In this document: piece after piece, positions 23,128-31,907 of the stretch | Position numbering within the stretch: position 1 is the stretch's first letter | Layout: each line of letters opens with the position of its first letter | NCBI GenBank assembly: GCA_910577015.1 | Contig: CAJTKU010000003.1 | Location: 1-64,000, forward strand | Length of the DNA stretch: 64,000 nucleotides | Reading direction: 5' to 3' | From: an uncultured Lachnospiraceae bacterium | GTDB lineage: Bacteria > Bacillota > Clostridia > Lachnospirales > Lachnospiraceae | The notes under the pieces: model-generated | The model's input: the letters and a program-made list of their open reading frames with translations, nothing else | Database searches by the model: none | What the model was told of the DNA's origin: nothing | Position numbers and translations under genes: made by a program

Positions 23128-24195
23128 ATGATGGAAACAAAAGTGATAACATGCTTGGAAACGGATGATATGGACTGTCTGGCGGAGGCAGGAGAAATAT
23201 TGAGAAGGGGCGGTCTGGTGGCATTTCCCACTGAAACGGTTTACGGACTGGGAGGGGATGCCCTGAATCCTTCTTCTTCCAGAAAAATATATGCTGCCAA
23301 GGGCAGGCCTTCAGATAACCCTCTTATTGTGCATATATGCCGGTGGGAAGACATCTATCAAATCGTTTCGGATAATGCTTTATGCAGGCAGGCTCTTGTC
23401 AATGCAAAAAAACTGGCAGATGCTTTTTGGCCGGGGCCGCTTACCATGATACTGCCAAAATCACCGGCTGTTCCTTATGAAACCACAGGGGGGCTTGACA
23501 CGGTGGCCGTCCGTTTTCCTTCCCATAAAACAGCGCTTGCACTGATAGACAGAGCGGGTGGTTTTGTGGCGGCGCCCAGCGCCAATTCTTCCGGAAAACC
23601 GAGTCCCACGTTGGCCAGACATGTTTTGGAGGATATGAATGGCCGCATTGACATGGTTATCGACGGCGGGGCGGTAGGAATCGGGCTGGAATCTACGATT
23701 GTGGATTTGACAGTCGAACCTCCGGAGATTTTGCGGCCGGGCTATATCACCCGTAAAATGCTGGAGGAAGTGCTGGGCAGTGTGGAAACAGACGCCGCCA
23801 TACTGGACGATGCTTCAGGCAGGGCGCCGAAGGCGCCGGGTATGAAATACCGGCATTATGCCCCAAAAGGAGAACTGACAATTGTGTCAGGCGATAGGGA
23901 TAAAGTAATTTTTTATATTAATGAAAAAGTAAAAGAAGCAAAACTGCAAGGCAGGAAAACCGGGGTAATCGGAACGATGGAATCAGCCGACAGTTATTGT
24001 GCCGACGTAATAAAGCCTGTCGGCAGCAGGGAGGATGAACTCTCGGCGGCAAAGCGGCTGTATGGCATTCTACGGGAGTTTGACGAGGAAAATGTGGAGG
24101 TTATGTACTCGGAGGTTTTTGCGGAAAACGGCATCGGACAGGCTGTGATGAACCGGTTATTAAAGGCGGCAGGCCATCATGTGGTGAAACTGTAA
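23128..24195 (+). CDS. L-threonylcarbamoyladenylate synthase, long Sua5 type
   Basis: 355 residues: an N-terminal YrdC/TsaC domain (about 15-210) and a C-terminal Sua5 domain (about 235-350). Visible motifs are FPTETVYGLGGDA, KGRPSDNPLIVHI, SANSSGKPSPT and the linker MKYRHYAPKG. It uses threonine, bicarbonate and ATP to make threonylcarbamoyl-AMP for t6A37 of tRNAs reading ANN codons. It starts 18 nt after yqeY. Confidence 0.95.
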   Translation: MMETKVITCLETDDMDCLAEAGEILRRGGLVAFPTETVYGLGGDALNPSSSRKIYAAKGRPSDNPLIVHICRWEDIYQIVSDNALCRQALVNAKKLADAFWPGPLTMILPKSPAVPYETTGGLDTVAVRFPSHKTALALIDRAGGFVAAPSANSSGKPSPTLARHVLEDMNGRIDMVIDGGAVGIGLESTIVDLTVEPPEILRPGYITRKMLEEVLGSVETDAAILDDASGRAPKAPGMKYRHYAPKGELTIVSGDRDKVIFYINEKVKEAKLQGRKTGVIGTMESADSYCADVIKPVGSREDELSAAKRLYGILREFDEENVEVMYSEVFAENGIGQAVMNRLLKAAGHHVVKL

Positions 24196-24245
24196 TTTGT
24201 TTGGGGAAACAGGGCAACGCATTTGTAATATGCGGGGGTATGAGG

Positions 24246-27200
24246 ATGAAAGAAAAACGGAGTCAGATTGGCAGATTTGCTTTGGTTGTTTGTGCGGCGG
24301 CTCTTTTAAATTGTATCGGGCGGTATACAGCTGACGGTTTGCAGCTCCCCCTCTGGCTGGATACGGTAGGAACGTGTCTTGCGGCTTATTATACCAATAT
24401 TTACGGAGCGGTGGCGGCAGCCGTCCTGTCGATTTTTTTTGCGGGTGTTTTCAATCCTGCTGTTTTTGCTTATATGGCAGTAGGGATTCTCGTGGCCGTT
24501 TTATTGCGTTTTTTTGTGAAGAGAGGCTATCTGGAACAACTGACTCCGGCGATGATGTGCAGTTTCGGTATCGGCGTACTGGCAGTGGCGGTATCCATGC
24601 CTGTCGATATACTCTTACAGCAGGGTTATACAGGTAATGCATGGGGCGACGCCTTGTATGATATGATGAAGTTTCACGGTTTTCCGGGCTTTGTCTGTAC
24701 ATTGGCAGATGAGTGCATTGTAAATATCATTGATAAGCAGTTTTGTGTGTTTTTGGGATTTTTACTGATAGGTTTTATAAAAAAAAGGCGGCGCGCGCCG
24801 CTTACCTGTCTGCTTACGCTTTTGCTTGCGGCAGGCATGATTTGTCCGGCGCTGACATTGGCGGCGGCTGAGGAAGAACCCTACATAAAATTTCAGGATT
24901 ATGTGAAAACCATATATAACAATACAAATGGCCTGCCCTCTTCTGAAGCCAACGCCATTGTAGAAACCGAAGACGGCTATATCTGGATAGGCGGTTATGC
25001 GGGACTGTGCCGGTATGACGGGACGCGGTTTGAATATATCACGGAGGGCGGACTGTCCAACGTGACGGCTATGGCTGCGGACGCGCAGGGACGTTTGTGG
25101 ATTGGAACCAATGACAGAGGAATCGCTGTCTATGACGGGGGAGAATTTTCCTTTATCTCAAAAGAAGACGGACTTCCTGCCAATTCCATCCGTACATTGC
25201 TGCCGGGAAAAGACGGGGAAGTGTATGTTGGAACTACGGAAGAACTAGCCAAAATCGATAATGATTTCCATGTAACGGTATCGGAGGAGAACCTGAATGG
25301 AATTACCTGCCTGACAATCGATGGAAAGGGCCGGGTAGCAGGTGTGGATAACAGCGGTATGCTTTTTGTCATGGAGGATGACAAAGTGCTTTGCAGGCAG
25401 AGGGGAGAAGGCGTTATTTATTATACGGTGTCTGCTGTCGGAGATTCTTTTTATGTGGGCACCACGGACGGCGTGTTGCTCAGGATGCAGTACAGTGACC
25501 AAAGCCTGGAAACGGCAGACAAAATATCAAGTAAGTCCATTTCCAACATTACCCAGATACGTCAGGATGGCAACGGTGTGCTGTGGTTATGCGGGGACAG
25601 CGGATTGGGGTATCTGAATGATAAGAAGCAGGTGGTAATTCTAAACTATGCAGGATTTGACAGTTCGTTGGAGGGTATGATACAGGATTATGAGGGGAAT
25701 TACTGGTTTGCCTCATCCAGATTCGGGGTCATGCGCCTCAGCAGGAACGCCTTTTCCAACGTATACGAGAATGCCGGCTTAAACGGGGTAGTCGTGAATG
25801 CTGTTGCCCTGTTTCAGGGTAAACTTTATTGCGGTACGGACAGCGGGCTGGATATTATTGACCCGGTCACCTATGAAACGGTGGAAAATGAATTGACAGA
25901 GCGTATCGGGGAGACAAGGGTACGCTGTCTGAAAAAAGATTCCCAAGACAGATTGTGGATTTGTTGTTACGGAGGGGAAGGCCTTCTGTGTTATGAGGAG
26001 GACGGAACGGTTTCGGTTTATTCGGAATCGGAGAATGACGCGGCAGGGGAACGGTTCCGCTGCCTGCTGGAGTTAAAAGACGGCACCATGGCGGCAGGGA
26101 GCAGTGAGGGGATTACTTTTATCCGTGACGGAAAAGTGACGGGGACTTTGACAAAAGAGGACGGACTGCCCATTACCCAGATATTGTGCCTTGCGGAAGG
26201 AGAGGACGGAACGGTTTATGCCGGCAGTGACGGAGCCGGTATCTATGTTATCCGGGATGGGGAGTTAAAAGAAATCCTGACTGAAGAACAGGGGCTGAGT
26301 TCTTTGATTATCCTGCGGATGACGCCCTGCCGGGGAGGCTGGTTTGTGGTTACCAGTAATTCATTAAGCTATATGGAAGGAAATGCCGTCAAAAAAATTG
26401 AGAAGTTTCCCTATTTTAATAATTATGACATACAGATTCACGATGACAAGGCGTGGATATTGTCAAGCAGGGGCATCTTTGTAGCGGATGTGAATAATTT
26501 ACTGCAGGACGGTGAGTTAAAATACCGGCTCTACGACACCAATAACGGACTTTTGCATTCTATTACAGCCAATGCATGGGTTTATATGGATGACGAGGAT
26601 TATTTGTACCTTCCTACCAACAGGGGAGTGGAAAAAATCAATATGTCATCCCAGAATACCTTTGCCGGGGAGTATAAAATCCAGATTGGCAGGTTTACGG
26701 CGGATGGGGAAAAGGTGCCTTTTGAGGACGGCGTATTCACGGTTGGTCCTGAGGTGAACAGGATATCCATAGTACCCTCCATCTGCAATTATATGCTGAA
26801 TGATTTAAAAGTCTGCGCTTATGTGGAAGGCCTTGATGCAAATCCCGTTATTGTAAGGCAGAGTATGTTGGACACCCTGACATATACCAATGTGCCCCAG
26901 GGAACATATACCCTGCATATACAGATTTATGATGAAAATGAAGAGACGCTGGTCCAGGAGGCTGTCTATACCATAGAGAAACAGGCGCAGATGTGGGAAA
27001 AGACGTCTTTCAAGGTATATCTGGTTTTTGTCCTGATATGGACCGTTTCATTTGCTTCCTGGGTGGTTAACAGCCTGAGGCAGATTATGCGGCACCGGAA
27101 AGAACTGGTAACCATGCGTGCGGAGCTGGAAAAACGGGTGGAGGAACAGACGGCTGAGATTCGGGAGCAGTCTTTAAAAATGAACGCCATGCAGTGGGGG

Positions 27201-27818
27201 GTAATTGAAAGTATGGCGGTGCTGATTGAGAGCAGGGACGGCAATACGGGAGAACATGTAAAACACACAAGGGCGTATGCAAAGCTTCTGGCGTCAAAAA
27301 TGCTGCAGCAGGGCATGTATCCTGAAGTGATTACAGAGCATTTTGTGCAAACCTTTGCAGAGGTCGCTCCCCTTCATGACGTAGGTAAAATCAAGATTTC
27401 GGATGTGATATTAAACAAACCGGAGCAGTTATCCGCGGAAGAATATGAAATCATGAAAACACATACCGTTCTGGGCGGGGAGATTGTCAGCGATATTCTG
27501 GGAGAAGATGCCGAGCCGTATCTTTTACAGATGGCGAAGGATGTCGCAGTGTATCATCACGAGCGATGGGACGGAAAAGGGTATCCGTACGGAAAAAAAG
27601 AGAGGGATATTCCGCTGGCGGCCAGAATTATGGCAGTGGCGGATGTATTCGACGCCCTGACCTCCAGAAGGGTTTATAAAGCCGCCATGTCCGTAGAAGA
27701 CGGACTTGCCAGGATAGAGAGTTATGCGGGAAGCTACTTTGAACCGGAAATAGCGCGGGTCTTTCTGGAACTGAAATCCGAAATACAGGAGTACATCCTG
27801 CAAAACCAGACCACATAA
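24246..27818 (+). CDS. Giant sensor: multi-TM domain, two-component propellers, Y_Y_Y domain and HD-GYP
   Basis: 1190 residues from the ATG at 24246 (GGGGG 7 nt upstream; starts at 24201 and 24240 fit less well). Order: about five or six membrane helices (1-200) with a transporter-S-component-like look (WLDTVGTCLAAYYTNIYGA); tandem Reg_prop blades (about 215-830; IWIGGYAGLCRYDG, LWIGTNDRGIAVYDG); a Y_Y_Y-type beta domain (about 840-915); another membrane helix (about 925-945); a coiled coil; and an HD-GYP domain (about 985-1185) with LHDVGKI, HHERWDGKGYP and DVFDALTS. The HD-GYP part should hydrolyse cyclic-di-GMP in the cytoplasm; the propeller should sense something outside. No histidine kinase domain is present. 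Confidence 0.9.
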   Translation: MKEKRSQIGRFALVVCAAALLNCIGRYTADGLQLPLWLDTVGTCLAAYYTNIYGAVAAAVLSIFFAGVFNPAVFAYMAVGILVAVLLRFFVKRGYLEQLTPAMMCSFGIGVLAVAVSMPVDILLQQGYTGNAWGDALYDMMKFHGFPGFVCTLADECIVNIIDKQFCVFLGFLLIGFIKKRRRAPLTCLLTLLLAAGMICPALTLAAAEEEPYIKFQDYVKTIYNNTNGLPSSEANAIVETEDGYIWIGGYAGLCRYDGTRFEYITEGGLSNVTAMAADAQGRLWIGTNDRGIAVYDGGEFSFISKEDGLPANSIRTLLPGKDGEVYVGTTEELAKIDNDFHVTVSEENLNGITCLTIDGKGRVAGVDNSGMLFVMEDDKVLCRQRGEGVIYYTVSAVGDSFYVGTTDGVLLRMQYSDQSLETADKISSKSISNITQIRQDGNGVLWLCGDSGLGYLNDKKQVVILNYAGFDSSLEGMIQDYEGNYWFASSRFGVMRLSRNAFSNVYENAGLNGVVVNAVALFQGKLYCGTDSGLDIIDPVTYETVENELTERIGETRVRCLKKDSQDRLWICCYGGEGLLCYEEDGTVSVYSESENDAAGERFRCLLELKDGTMAAGSSEGITFIRDGKVTGTLTKEDGLPITQILCLAEGEDGTVYAGSDGAGIYVIRDGELKEILTEEQGLSSLIILRMTPCRGGWFVVTSNSLSYMEGNAVKKIEKFPYFNNYDIQIHDDKAWILSSRGIFVADVNNLLQDGELKYRLYDTNNGLLHSITANAWVYMDDEDYLYLPTNRGVEKINMSSQNTFAGEYKIQIGRFTADGEKVPFEDGVFTVGPEVNRISIVPSICNYMLNDLKVCAYVEGLDANPVIVRQSMLDTLTYTNVPQGTYTLHIQIYDENEETLVQEAVYTIEKQAQMWEKTSFKVYLVFVLIWTVSFASWVVNSLRQIMRHRKELVTMRAELEKRVEEQTAEIREQSLKMNAMQWGVIESMAVLIESRDGNTGEHVKHTRAYAKLLASKMLQQGMYPEVITEHFVQTFAEVAPLHDVGKIKISDVILNKPEQLSAEEYEIMKTHTVLGGEIVSDILGEDAEPYLLQMAKDVAVYHHERWDGKGYPYGKKERDIPLAARIMAVADVFDALTSRRVYKAAMSVEDGLARIESYAGSYFEPEIARVFLELKSEIQEYILQNQTT

Positions 27819-27830
27819 ACCGTAAGACGG

Positions 27831-27878
27831 CTCTCCACATCCTGCATGGCGGGCGCCTGCCATGCAGGATGCGGAGAC
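27831..27878. repeat. Short hairpin related to the arms of the long palindromic elements
   Basis: CTCTCCACATCCTGCATGGC and GCCATGCAGGATGCGGAGAC form a stem of about 20 pairs around GGGCGCCT. The arm is close to the outer arm of copy 1 (GTTTCCACATTCTGCATGGC), so this looks like an element that lost its middle. It lies between the HD-GYP gene and upp and has no T tract. Confidence 0.78.
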
Positions 27879-27895
27879 TCAGGAAAGCACAAAAC

Positions 27896-27924
27896 TTGTG
27901 GTTTCCTGAAGGTTGTGTTATACT
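27896..27924 (+). promoter_or_regulatory. Promoter of upp
   Basis: TTGTGG (27896-27901), a 17-nt spacer and TATACT (27919-27924), about 45 nt before the start of upp. Confidence 0.7.
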
Positions 27925-27976
27925 GATGCACATAAGGGGTTAGAACACAATTCAGAGAAAGTATGGAGGTATGAAA

Positions 27977-28606
27977 ATGGCAAAAACAACGATTATGAAT
28001 CATCCGTTGATTCAGCACAAAATCGGTTATATCAGAAGGAAGGAAACGGGGACGAAGGATTTCAGGCAGACTATCAGTGAGATAGCCATGCTAATCTGTT
28101 ATGAGGCGACAAGGGATTTGAAGCTTTCCGATGTGGAAATCGAGACGCCCATCTGTACCACTACGGCAAAGGAATTAAAGGGGAAAAAGATGGCTATTGT
28201 CCCGATACTCAGGGCGGGGCTTGGCATGGTGGACGGCGTGCTGCAGTTGATTCCCGCGGCAAAGGTAGGTCATATCGGGCTTTACAGGGACCCTGAAACT
28301 TTGAATCCGGTGGAATATTACTGTAAACTTCCTGCCGATTGTGCGGAAAGGGAGGTTTTTGTACTGGACCCCATGCTTGCGACAGGCGGTTCTTCTGTTG
28401 CCGCCATCCAGATGCTTAAGGACAGGGGCTGTAAGAAGATTCATTTTATGTGCATAATCGCCGCCCCCGAGGGGATTGCAAAAATGGAAGAGGCGCATCC
28501 TGATGTGGATATGTACATTGGCGCGCTGGATGAAAAATTGAACGACCACGGTTATATCGTGCCGGGACTGGGAGATGCCGGCGACAGAATTTTTGGAACC
28601 AAATAA
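27977..28606 (+). CDS. upp: Uracil phosphoribosyltransferase
   Basis: 209 residues, the standard length, from the ATG at 27977 (GGAGG 7 nt upstream; the ATG at 27971 is too close to it). HPLIQHKIGYIRRKETGTKDFR opens the protein. The PRPP-binding loop is VLDPMLATGGSS, and the uracil site is near GYIVPGLGDAGDR. It makes UMP from uracil and PRPP in pyrimidine salvage. The dCMP deaminase gene follows after 12 nt, so the two form a pyrimidine pair. Confidence 0.97.
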   Translation: MAKTTIMNHPLIQHKIGYIRRKETGTKDFRQTISEIAMLICYEATRDLKLSDVEIETPICTTTAKELKGKKMAIVPILRAGLGMVDGVLQLIPAAKVGHIGLYRDPETLNPVEYYCKLPADCAEREVFVLDPMLATGGSSVAAIQMLKDRGCKKIHFMCIIAAPEGIAKMEEAHPDVDMYIGALDEKLNDHGYIVPGLGDAGDRIFGTK

Positions 28607-28618
28607 CGGGGGTGTACA

Positions 28619-29110
28619 ATGGAGAAGGTTGGCAAAAGACAGGATTATATCAGCTGGGATGAGTATTTTATGGGAATAGCCCATTTGTCGGGGATGCGCT
28701 CCAAGGACCCCAATACGCAGGTGGGCGCGTGTATTGTCAGCAGTGATAATAAGATTTTGTCTATGGGGTATAACGGATTTCCCATAGGATGTTCCGACGA
28801 TGAATTTCCGTGGGACAGGGAGGGAGAAAGCCCGGATACCAAATATCCGTATGTAACGCATGCAGAGATGAACGCCATTTTAAATTACAGGGGAGGTTCC
28901 CTTGAGGGGACAAAGCTATATGTATCTTTGTTTCCCTGCAATGAATGCACCAAGGCGATTATACAGGCAGGTATCAAAAAGATTGTTTATGACAGCGACA
29001 AGTATGCGCAAAGCCCCTCCACGGTTGCGGCAAAGAGGATGCTTGACGCAGCGGGCGTTTGCTATGAGCAGTACCATAGGAGCGGTAAGGCCATACAATT
29101 GGAAGTCTGA
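28619..29110 (+). CDS. Deoxycytidylate (dCMP) deaminase, ComEB type
   Basis: 163 residues with the zinc deaminase signature: HAEMNAIL (His and catalytic Glu) and PCNECTKAIIQAG (two Cys ligands). RSKDPNTQVGACIV near the N-terminus is typical of dCMP deaminases. It converts dCMP to dUMP, feeding dTMP synthesis. Co-transcribed with upp. Confidence 0.94.
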   Translation: MEKVGKRQDYISWDEYFMGIAHLSGMRSKDPNTQVGACIVSSDNKILSMGYNGFPIGCSDDEFPWDREGESPDTKYPYVTHAEMNAILNYRGGSLEGTKLYVSLFPCNECTKAIIQAGIKKIVYDSDKYAQSPSTVAAKRMLDAAGVCYEQYHRSGKAIQLEV

Positions 29111-29130
29111 GAAAGGTGAGGAATAGTTAC

Positions 29131-30294
29131 ATGAAAAAGGCGGTTTTGTGCAGGGGGAAAATTGCATTGGCAGTACTTGCTGCAATCTTGGTCTGCGAAA
29201 TTCCTGCCATAGCTTATGCAACAACCACACAACAAAAGCTGGATGAGGCTTTGAAGGATAAAAACGAGTTACAGAACAAGATAGATGACAATAATGAAAA
29301 GCTGGATGATTTAAAGGATACGGAAACCGGATTAAAGACGGAACTGAAAGATTTAAACACGCAGCTTAGCGAAGTGAGCGCAAACCTGGAAAGCCTGGAG
29401 CAGCAGATTGCCGAAAAGGAAGTGCAGATTGAAATCACCACGGCAAATCTGGAAGAAGCCAGGGAAACGGAAAAGTGGCAGTATGAATGTATGGAAAAAC
29501 GCATTCAGTATATGTATGTGGAAGGGGAACTGGATTACCTTGACCTGCTCTTTTCCGTCACCAGTTTCAGTGATTTTCTGAACTACCGGGATTACTTTTC
29601 CGCTATGGCGGATTATGACAGGAAGATGCTGGAAGAATATGAGGCCACCAGGCAGATGATAGAAGAAGAAGAAGCGAGGCTGAAACAGGAAAAAATAGAG
29701 CTGGACAACCTTCTGGTGGCTGCGGAGGCAGAAAAGAGCAAAGTGGCGGGGCTTATCAGCCAGACGTCCAACAGCATATCAAAGTACGGCGACCTGATAG
29801 ACAAGGCGGAAGAGGAAGCACGCGCTTACGAAGCGGAAATGAAAAAGAAAGATGAAGACATAGAGTATCTCAAGAAGAAGATTGCGGAAGAAATCGCCCT
29901 TTCCCAAGCTGCGGCAAATGCAGCATGGCGGGATATTTCCGAGGTGACTTTTGCGGACAGCGACAGAAAACTTCTGGCAAATATCATTTACTGTGAAGCG
30001 GGCGGGGAACCCTATGAAGGAAAAGTTGCGGTCGGCGCGGTAGTCATCAACCGTGTGCTGAGTTCCCGTTATCCGGACACGGTAGTGGGGGTTATCTACC
30101 AAAAGAGCCAGTTTTCACCGGTGGCAAGCGGCAGGCTTGATTTGGCGCTGTCTGTGGACAAGGCGACCCCGAGCTGTTATCAGGCGGCCGATGAAGCCAT
30201 GGCCGGCATTACCAATGTGGGAAACTGTCTGTATTTCAGGACGCCGATAGAGGGGCTGACCGGTATTAACATCGGCGGGCATGTTTTCTATTAG
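29131..30294 (+). CDS. Secreted coiled-coil protein with SleB-like cell wall hydrolase domain
   Basis: 387 residues from the ATG at 29131 (GTGAGG upstream). A signal peptide ends near AIAYATT. Residues about 33-255 are a long coiled coil of the PcsB/CwlO type (DDLKDTETGLKTELKDLNTQ). A Hydrolase_2 domain covers about 275-387 (LLANIIYCEAGGEPYEGKVA with the catalytic Glu, and VVINRVLSSRYPDTV). Such proteins cleave peptidoglycan as spore-cortex lytic or cell-separation enzymes, and the coiled coil may keep the domain inactive until an FtsEX-type complex acts. The upp-dCMP deaminase genes lie directly upstream. Confidence 0.9.
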   Translation: MKKAVLCRGKIALAVLAAILVCEIPAIAYATTTQQKLDEALKDKNELQNKIDDNNEKLDDLKDTETGLKTELKDLNTQLSEVSANLESLEQQIAEKEVQIEITTANLEEARETEKWQYECMEKRIQYMYVEGELDYLDLLFSVTSFSDFLNYRDYFSAMADYDRKMLEEYEATRQMIEEEEARLKQEKIELDNLLVAAEAEKSKVAGLISQTSNSISKYGDLIDKAEEEARAYEAEMKKKDEDIEYLKKKIAEEIALSQAAANAAWRDISEVTFADSDRKLLANIIYCEAGGEPYEGKVAVGAVVINRVLSSRYPDTVVGVIYQKSQFSPVASGRLDLALSVDKATPSCYQAADEAMAGITNVGNCLYFRTPIEGLTGINIGGHVFY

Positions 30295-30330
30295 GAGGGG
30301 GGCGTAAATAGCCCATAATTAAGTTCCCGT

Positions 30331-30490
30331 CGACAAGCTGTGCAAAATAAATTCAGCGCACTCCGTTGCACCTGGCATTCCAATGAGCCTCATAAAACGA
30401 AAATCGTGTCAGCAAGGGCTTCCACGATTTTAGAGTCTCATTTCCATGGTGCAAAAGTCGTTTGCCGAATTTATTTTGCACAGCTTGTCG
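30331..30490. repeat. Second type of long palindromic element (160 bp)
   Basis: Perfect 24-bp outer arms: 30331-30354 (CGACAAGCTGTGCAAAATAA...) and 30467-30490. Further stems lie inside: TTGCACC with GGTGCAA, AATGAG with CTCATT, and AAAATCGTG with CACGATTTT. The whole unit folds as one long imperfect hairpin. It shares no core with the 185-203 bp family. It lies between convergent genes, so it may act as a terminator, though no T tract is present. Confidence 0.85.
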
Positions 30491-30526
30491 GTTGAAGTTA
30501 CCGAAAGGGCTTTTAAAGCTCATCAA

Positions 30527-31006
30527 TTAAAGTCCGAGGTCATTCAGTTCTGCCTGCATACGGAAAAACTGGTTGGAGTAAATCCGGCTTAACAGGGTGT
30601 TTAATTGTAACAGGGCTGCTTTCAGGCCGTCGGCGGAAAGCAGCCCTTTGTCAAAGGCTTCCGCAAGCTCGTCCAAATCAACGACTTTGACAGAGTTGTC
30701 CGGCGTGATGATTACGTCAGCAAGCAAATCGGTAACTATCAGGGCATTTTCGTCCTGCTTGTAGTCAAATTGCACAATATCGCAGTACCAGCAGAACAGG
30801 CTTCCGTCTTTGCGGTAAAACTTGCTGATTTTTATCCCGTCTTTTAGAAAATAACAGGAAGCGCCGTACTGGAAAGCCGTTTTGGGATTCAGAGTCTTCC
30901 ATTTGGTGACGATGACATCCTCCGTGCGTTTTACAATGATATCTCCATCCAGTAAAACACATTCATCGGGAATCAGGCGTCTGCGGTAAAGGGCGAGGGT
31001 ATTCAT
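30527..31006 (-). CDS. DUF402 domain protein
   Basis: 159 residues. The central FYRKDGSLFCWYCDI, then D-Y, TDLLADVIITPDNSVKVVD and a DEDEL-type stretch (DLDELAEAFDKG) follow the DUF402 fold, which in characterised members (FomD-like and Ntdp) binds a metal and nucleoside phosphates. The activity here is unknown. It is on the minus strand, isolated, and divergent from the atp operon. Confidence 0.88.
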   Translation of the reverse strand: MNTLALYRRRLIPDECVLLDGDIIVKRTEDVIVTKWKTLNPKTAFQYGASCYFLKDGIKISKFYRKDGSLFCWYCDIVQFDYKQDENALIVTDLLADVIITPDNSVKVVDLDELAEAFDKGLLSADGLKAALLQLNTLLSRIYSNQFFRMQAELNDLGL

Positions 31007-31119
31007 GGATAAACCTCCATAAAGGACTGTTGTTTCAATTACTGATTATCAAAATACTACACCAGTAACCGGACATAGTCAAATGAAATAATAAAAAATA
31101 TGAAATTACAGAAAGTGGC

Positions 31120-31148
31120 TGGACATTGCAGGTAAAAATGAGTATAAT
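31120..31148 (+). promoter_or_regulatory. Promoter of the atp operon
   Basis: TGGACA (31120-31125), a 17-nt spacer and TATAAT (31143-31148), about 45 nt before the first gene. Confidence 0.75.
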
Positions 31149-31192
31149 TTACAATAGATTGTTGATTGCCGGTAGCAGAGTCGGAGGAAATT

Positions 31193-31441
31193 GTGGCTAG
31201 ACGTAAAAAATATGACAAAAGCGTATACCGGTCACTGGCATTGATTACGCAGTTTGGAATCAATATGCTGGTTCCTATTTTTTTGTGTTCTTTTCTGGGA
31301 ATCTGGCTGGATAAGAAACTGGGGACTTCATGGATAATGCTCGTTCTGTTTTTCATAGGAGCGCTGGCCGGATTCAGGAATTGTTTTATTATGGCAAAAC
31401 GAATTTACGGAGACAAAGATGGAGATGGCACTGACAGATAA
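31193..31441 (+). CDS. atpZ: AtpZ/AtpI-like small membrane protein
   Basis: 82 residues from a GTG at 31193, chosen because CGGAGGA lies 7 nt upstream; an earlier TTG has no site. There are two membrane helices: ALITQFGINMLVPIFLCSFL, then the GIWLDKKLGTSW loop and ILVLFFIGALAGFRN. This is the AtpZ pattern. AtpZ is thought to help assemble the c-ring or supply magnesium or calcium to the synthase. It overlaps atpI by 23 bp. Confidence 0.86.
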   Translation: MARRKKYDKSVYRSLALITQFGINMLVPIFLCSFLGIWLDKKLGTSWIMLVLFFIGALAGFRNCFIMAKRIYGDKDGDGTDR

Positions 31442-31895
31442 GTTAAAACGACTGGACAGGACGCTGCTTGAACTGATTACGGGGATTTTTGTTTTCGGTC
31501 TGGCATGTCAGTCTGCGGCGCTGCCGTTTTCGATAAACCAGGTGAAGTTTGCCGCAGGATTGTGGATGGGGATTTTGATTGCTTTTTTTTCTGCTATCCA
31601 TATGTGGCGCTCCCTGAACAAAGCTTTTATGTGTGACGAAAAATCTGCTGCGCGCCTTCTGGCAGGCGGCTATTTGATACGTTACCTGATAACCGGAGTT
31701 TTTCTGGCGGTTCTTTTGTTTACAAATGCAGGTTATGTGCTTGCAGGTTTCCTTGGCGTTATGGGCATCAAAGCGGGGGCATACCTGCAGCCTGTGACAC
31801 ATAGATTTTACAATTGGATTTTTCACGAAAAAGACCCTGTTCCCCGGCCTGTTTCAGAAGAGGATGGAGAACCGGCCAAAAGCATGGAGGAGTAA
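31419..31895 (+). CDS. atpI: ATP synthase subunit I
   Basis: 158 residues with four hydrophobic segments (about 15-120), a basic loop, and an acidic cytoplasmic tail. It has the ATP synthase I pattern and is at the usual place before atpB. AtpI assists c-ring assembly. The start overlaps atpZ; ATG 31425 is an alternative. Confidence 0.84.
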   Translation: MEMALTDKLKRLDRTLLELITGIFVFGLACQSAALPFSINQVKFAAGLWMGILIAFFSAIHMWRSLNKAFMCDEKSAARLLAGGYLIRYLITGVFLAVLLFTNAGYVLAGFLGVMGIKAGAYLQPVTHRFYNWIFHEKDPVPRPVSEEDGEPAKSMEE

Positions 31896-31907
31896 GGAGG
31901 TGAGAGG

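Noticed and set aside
30331..30490. Integron attC site or IS remnant
   Set aside because: No attC core sites, no integrase, no transposase fragments; it is just a long hairpin.
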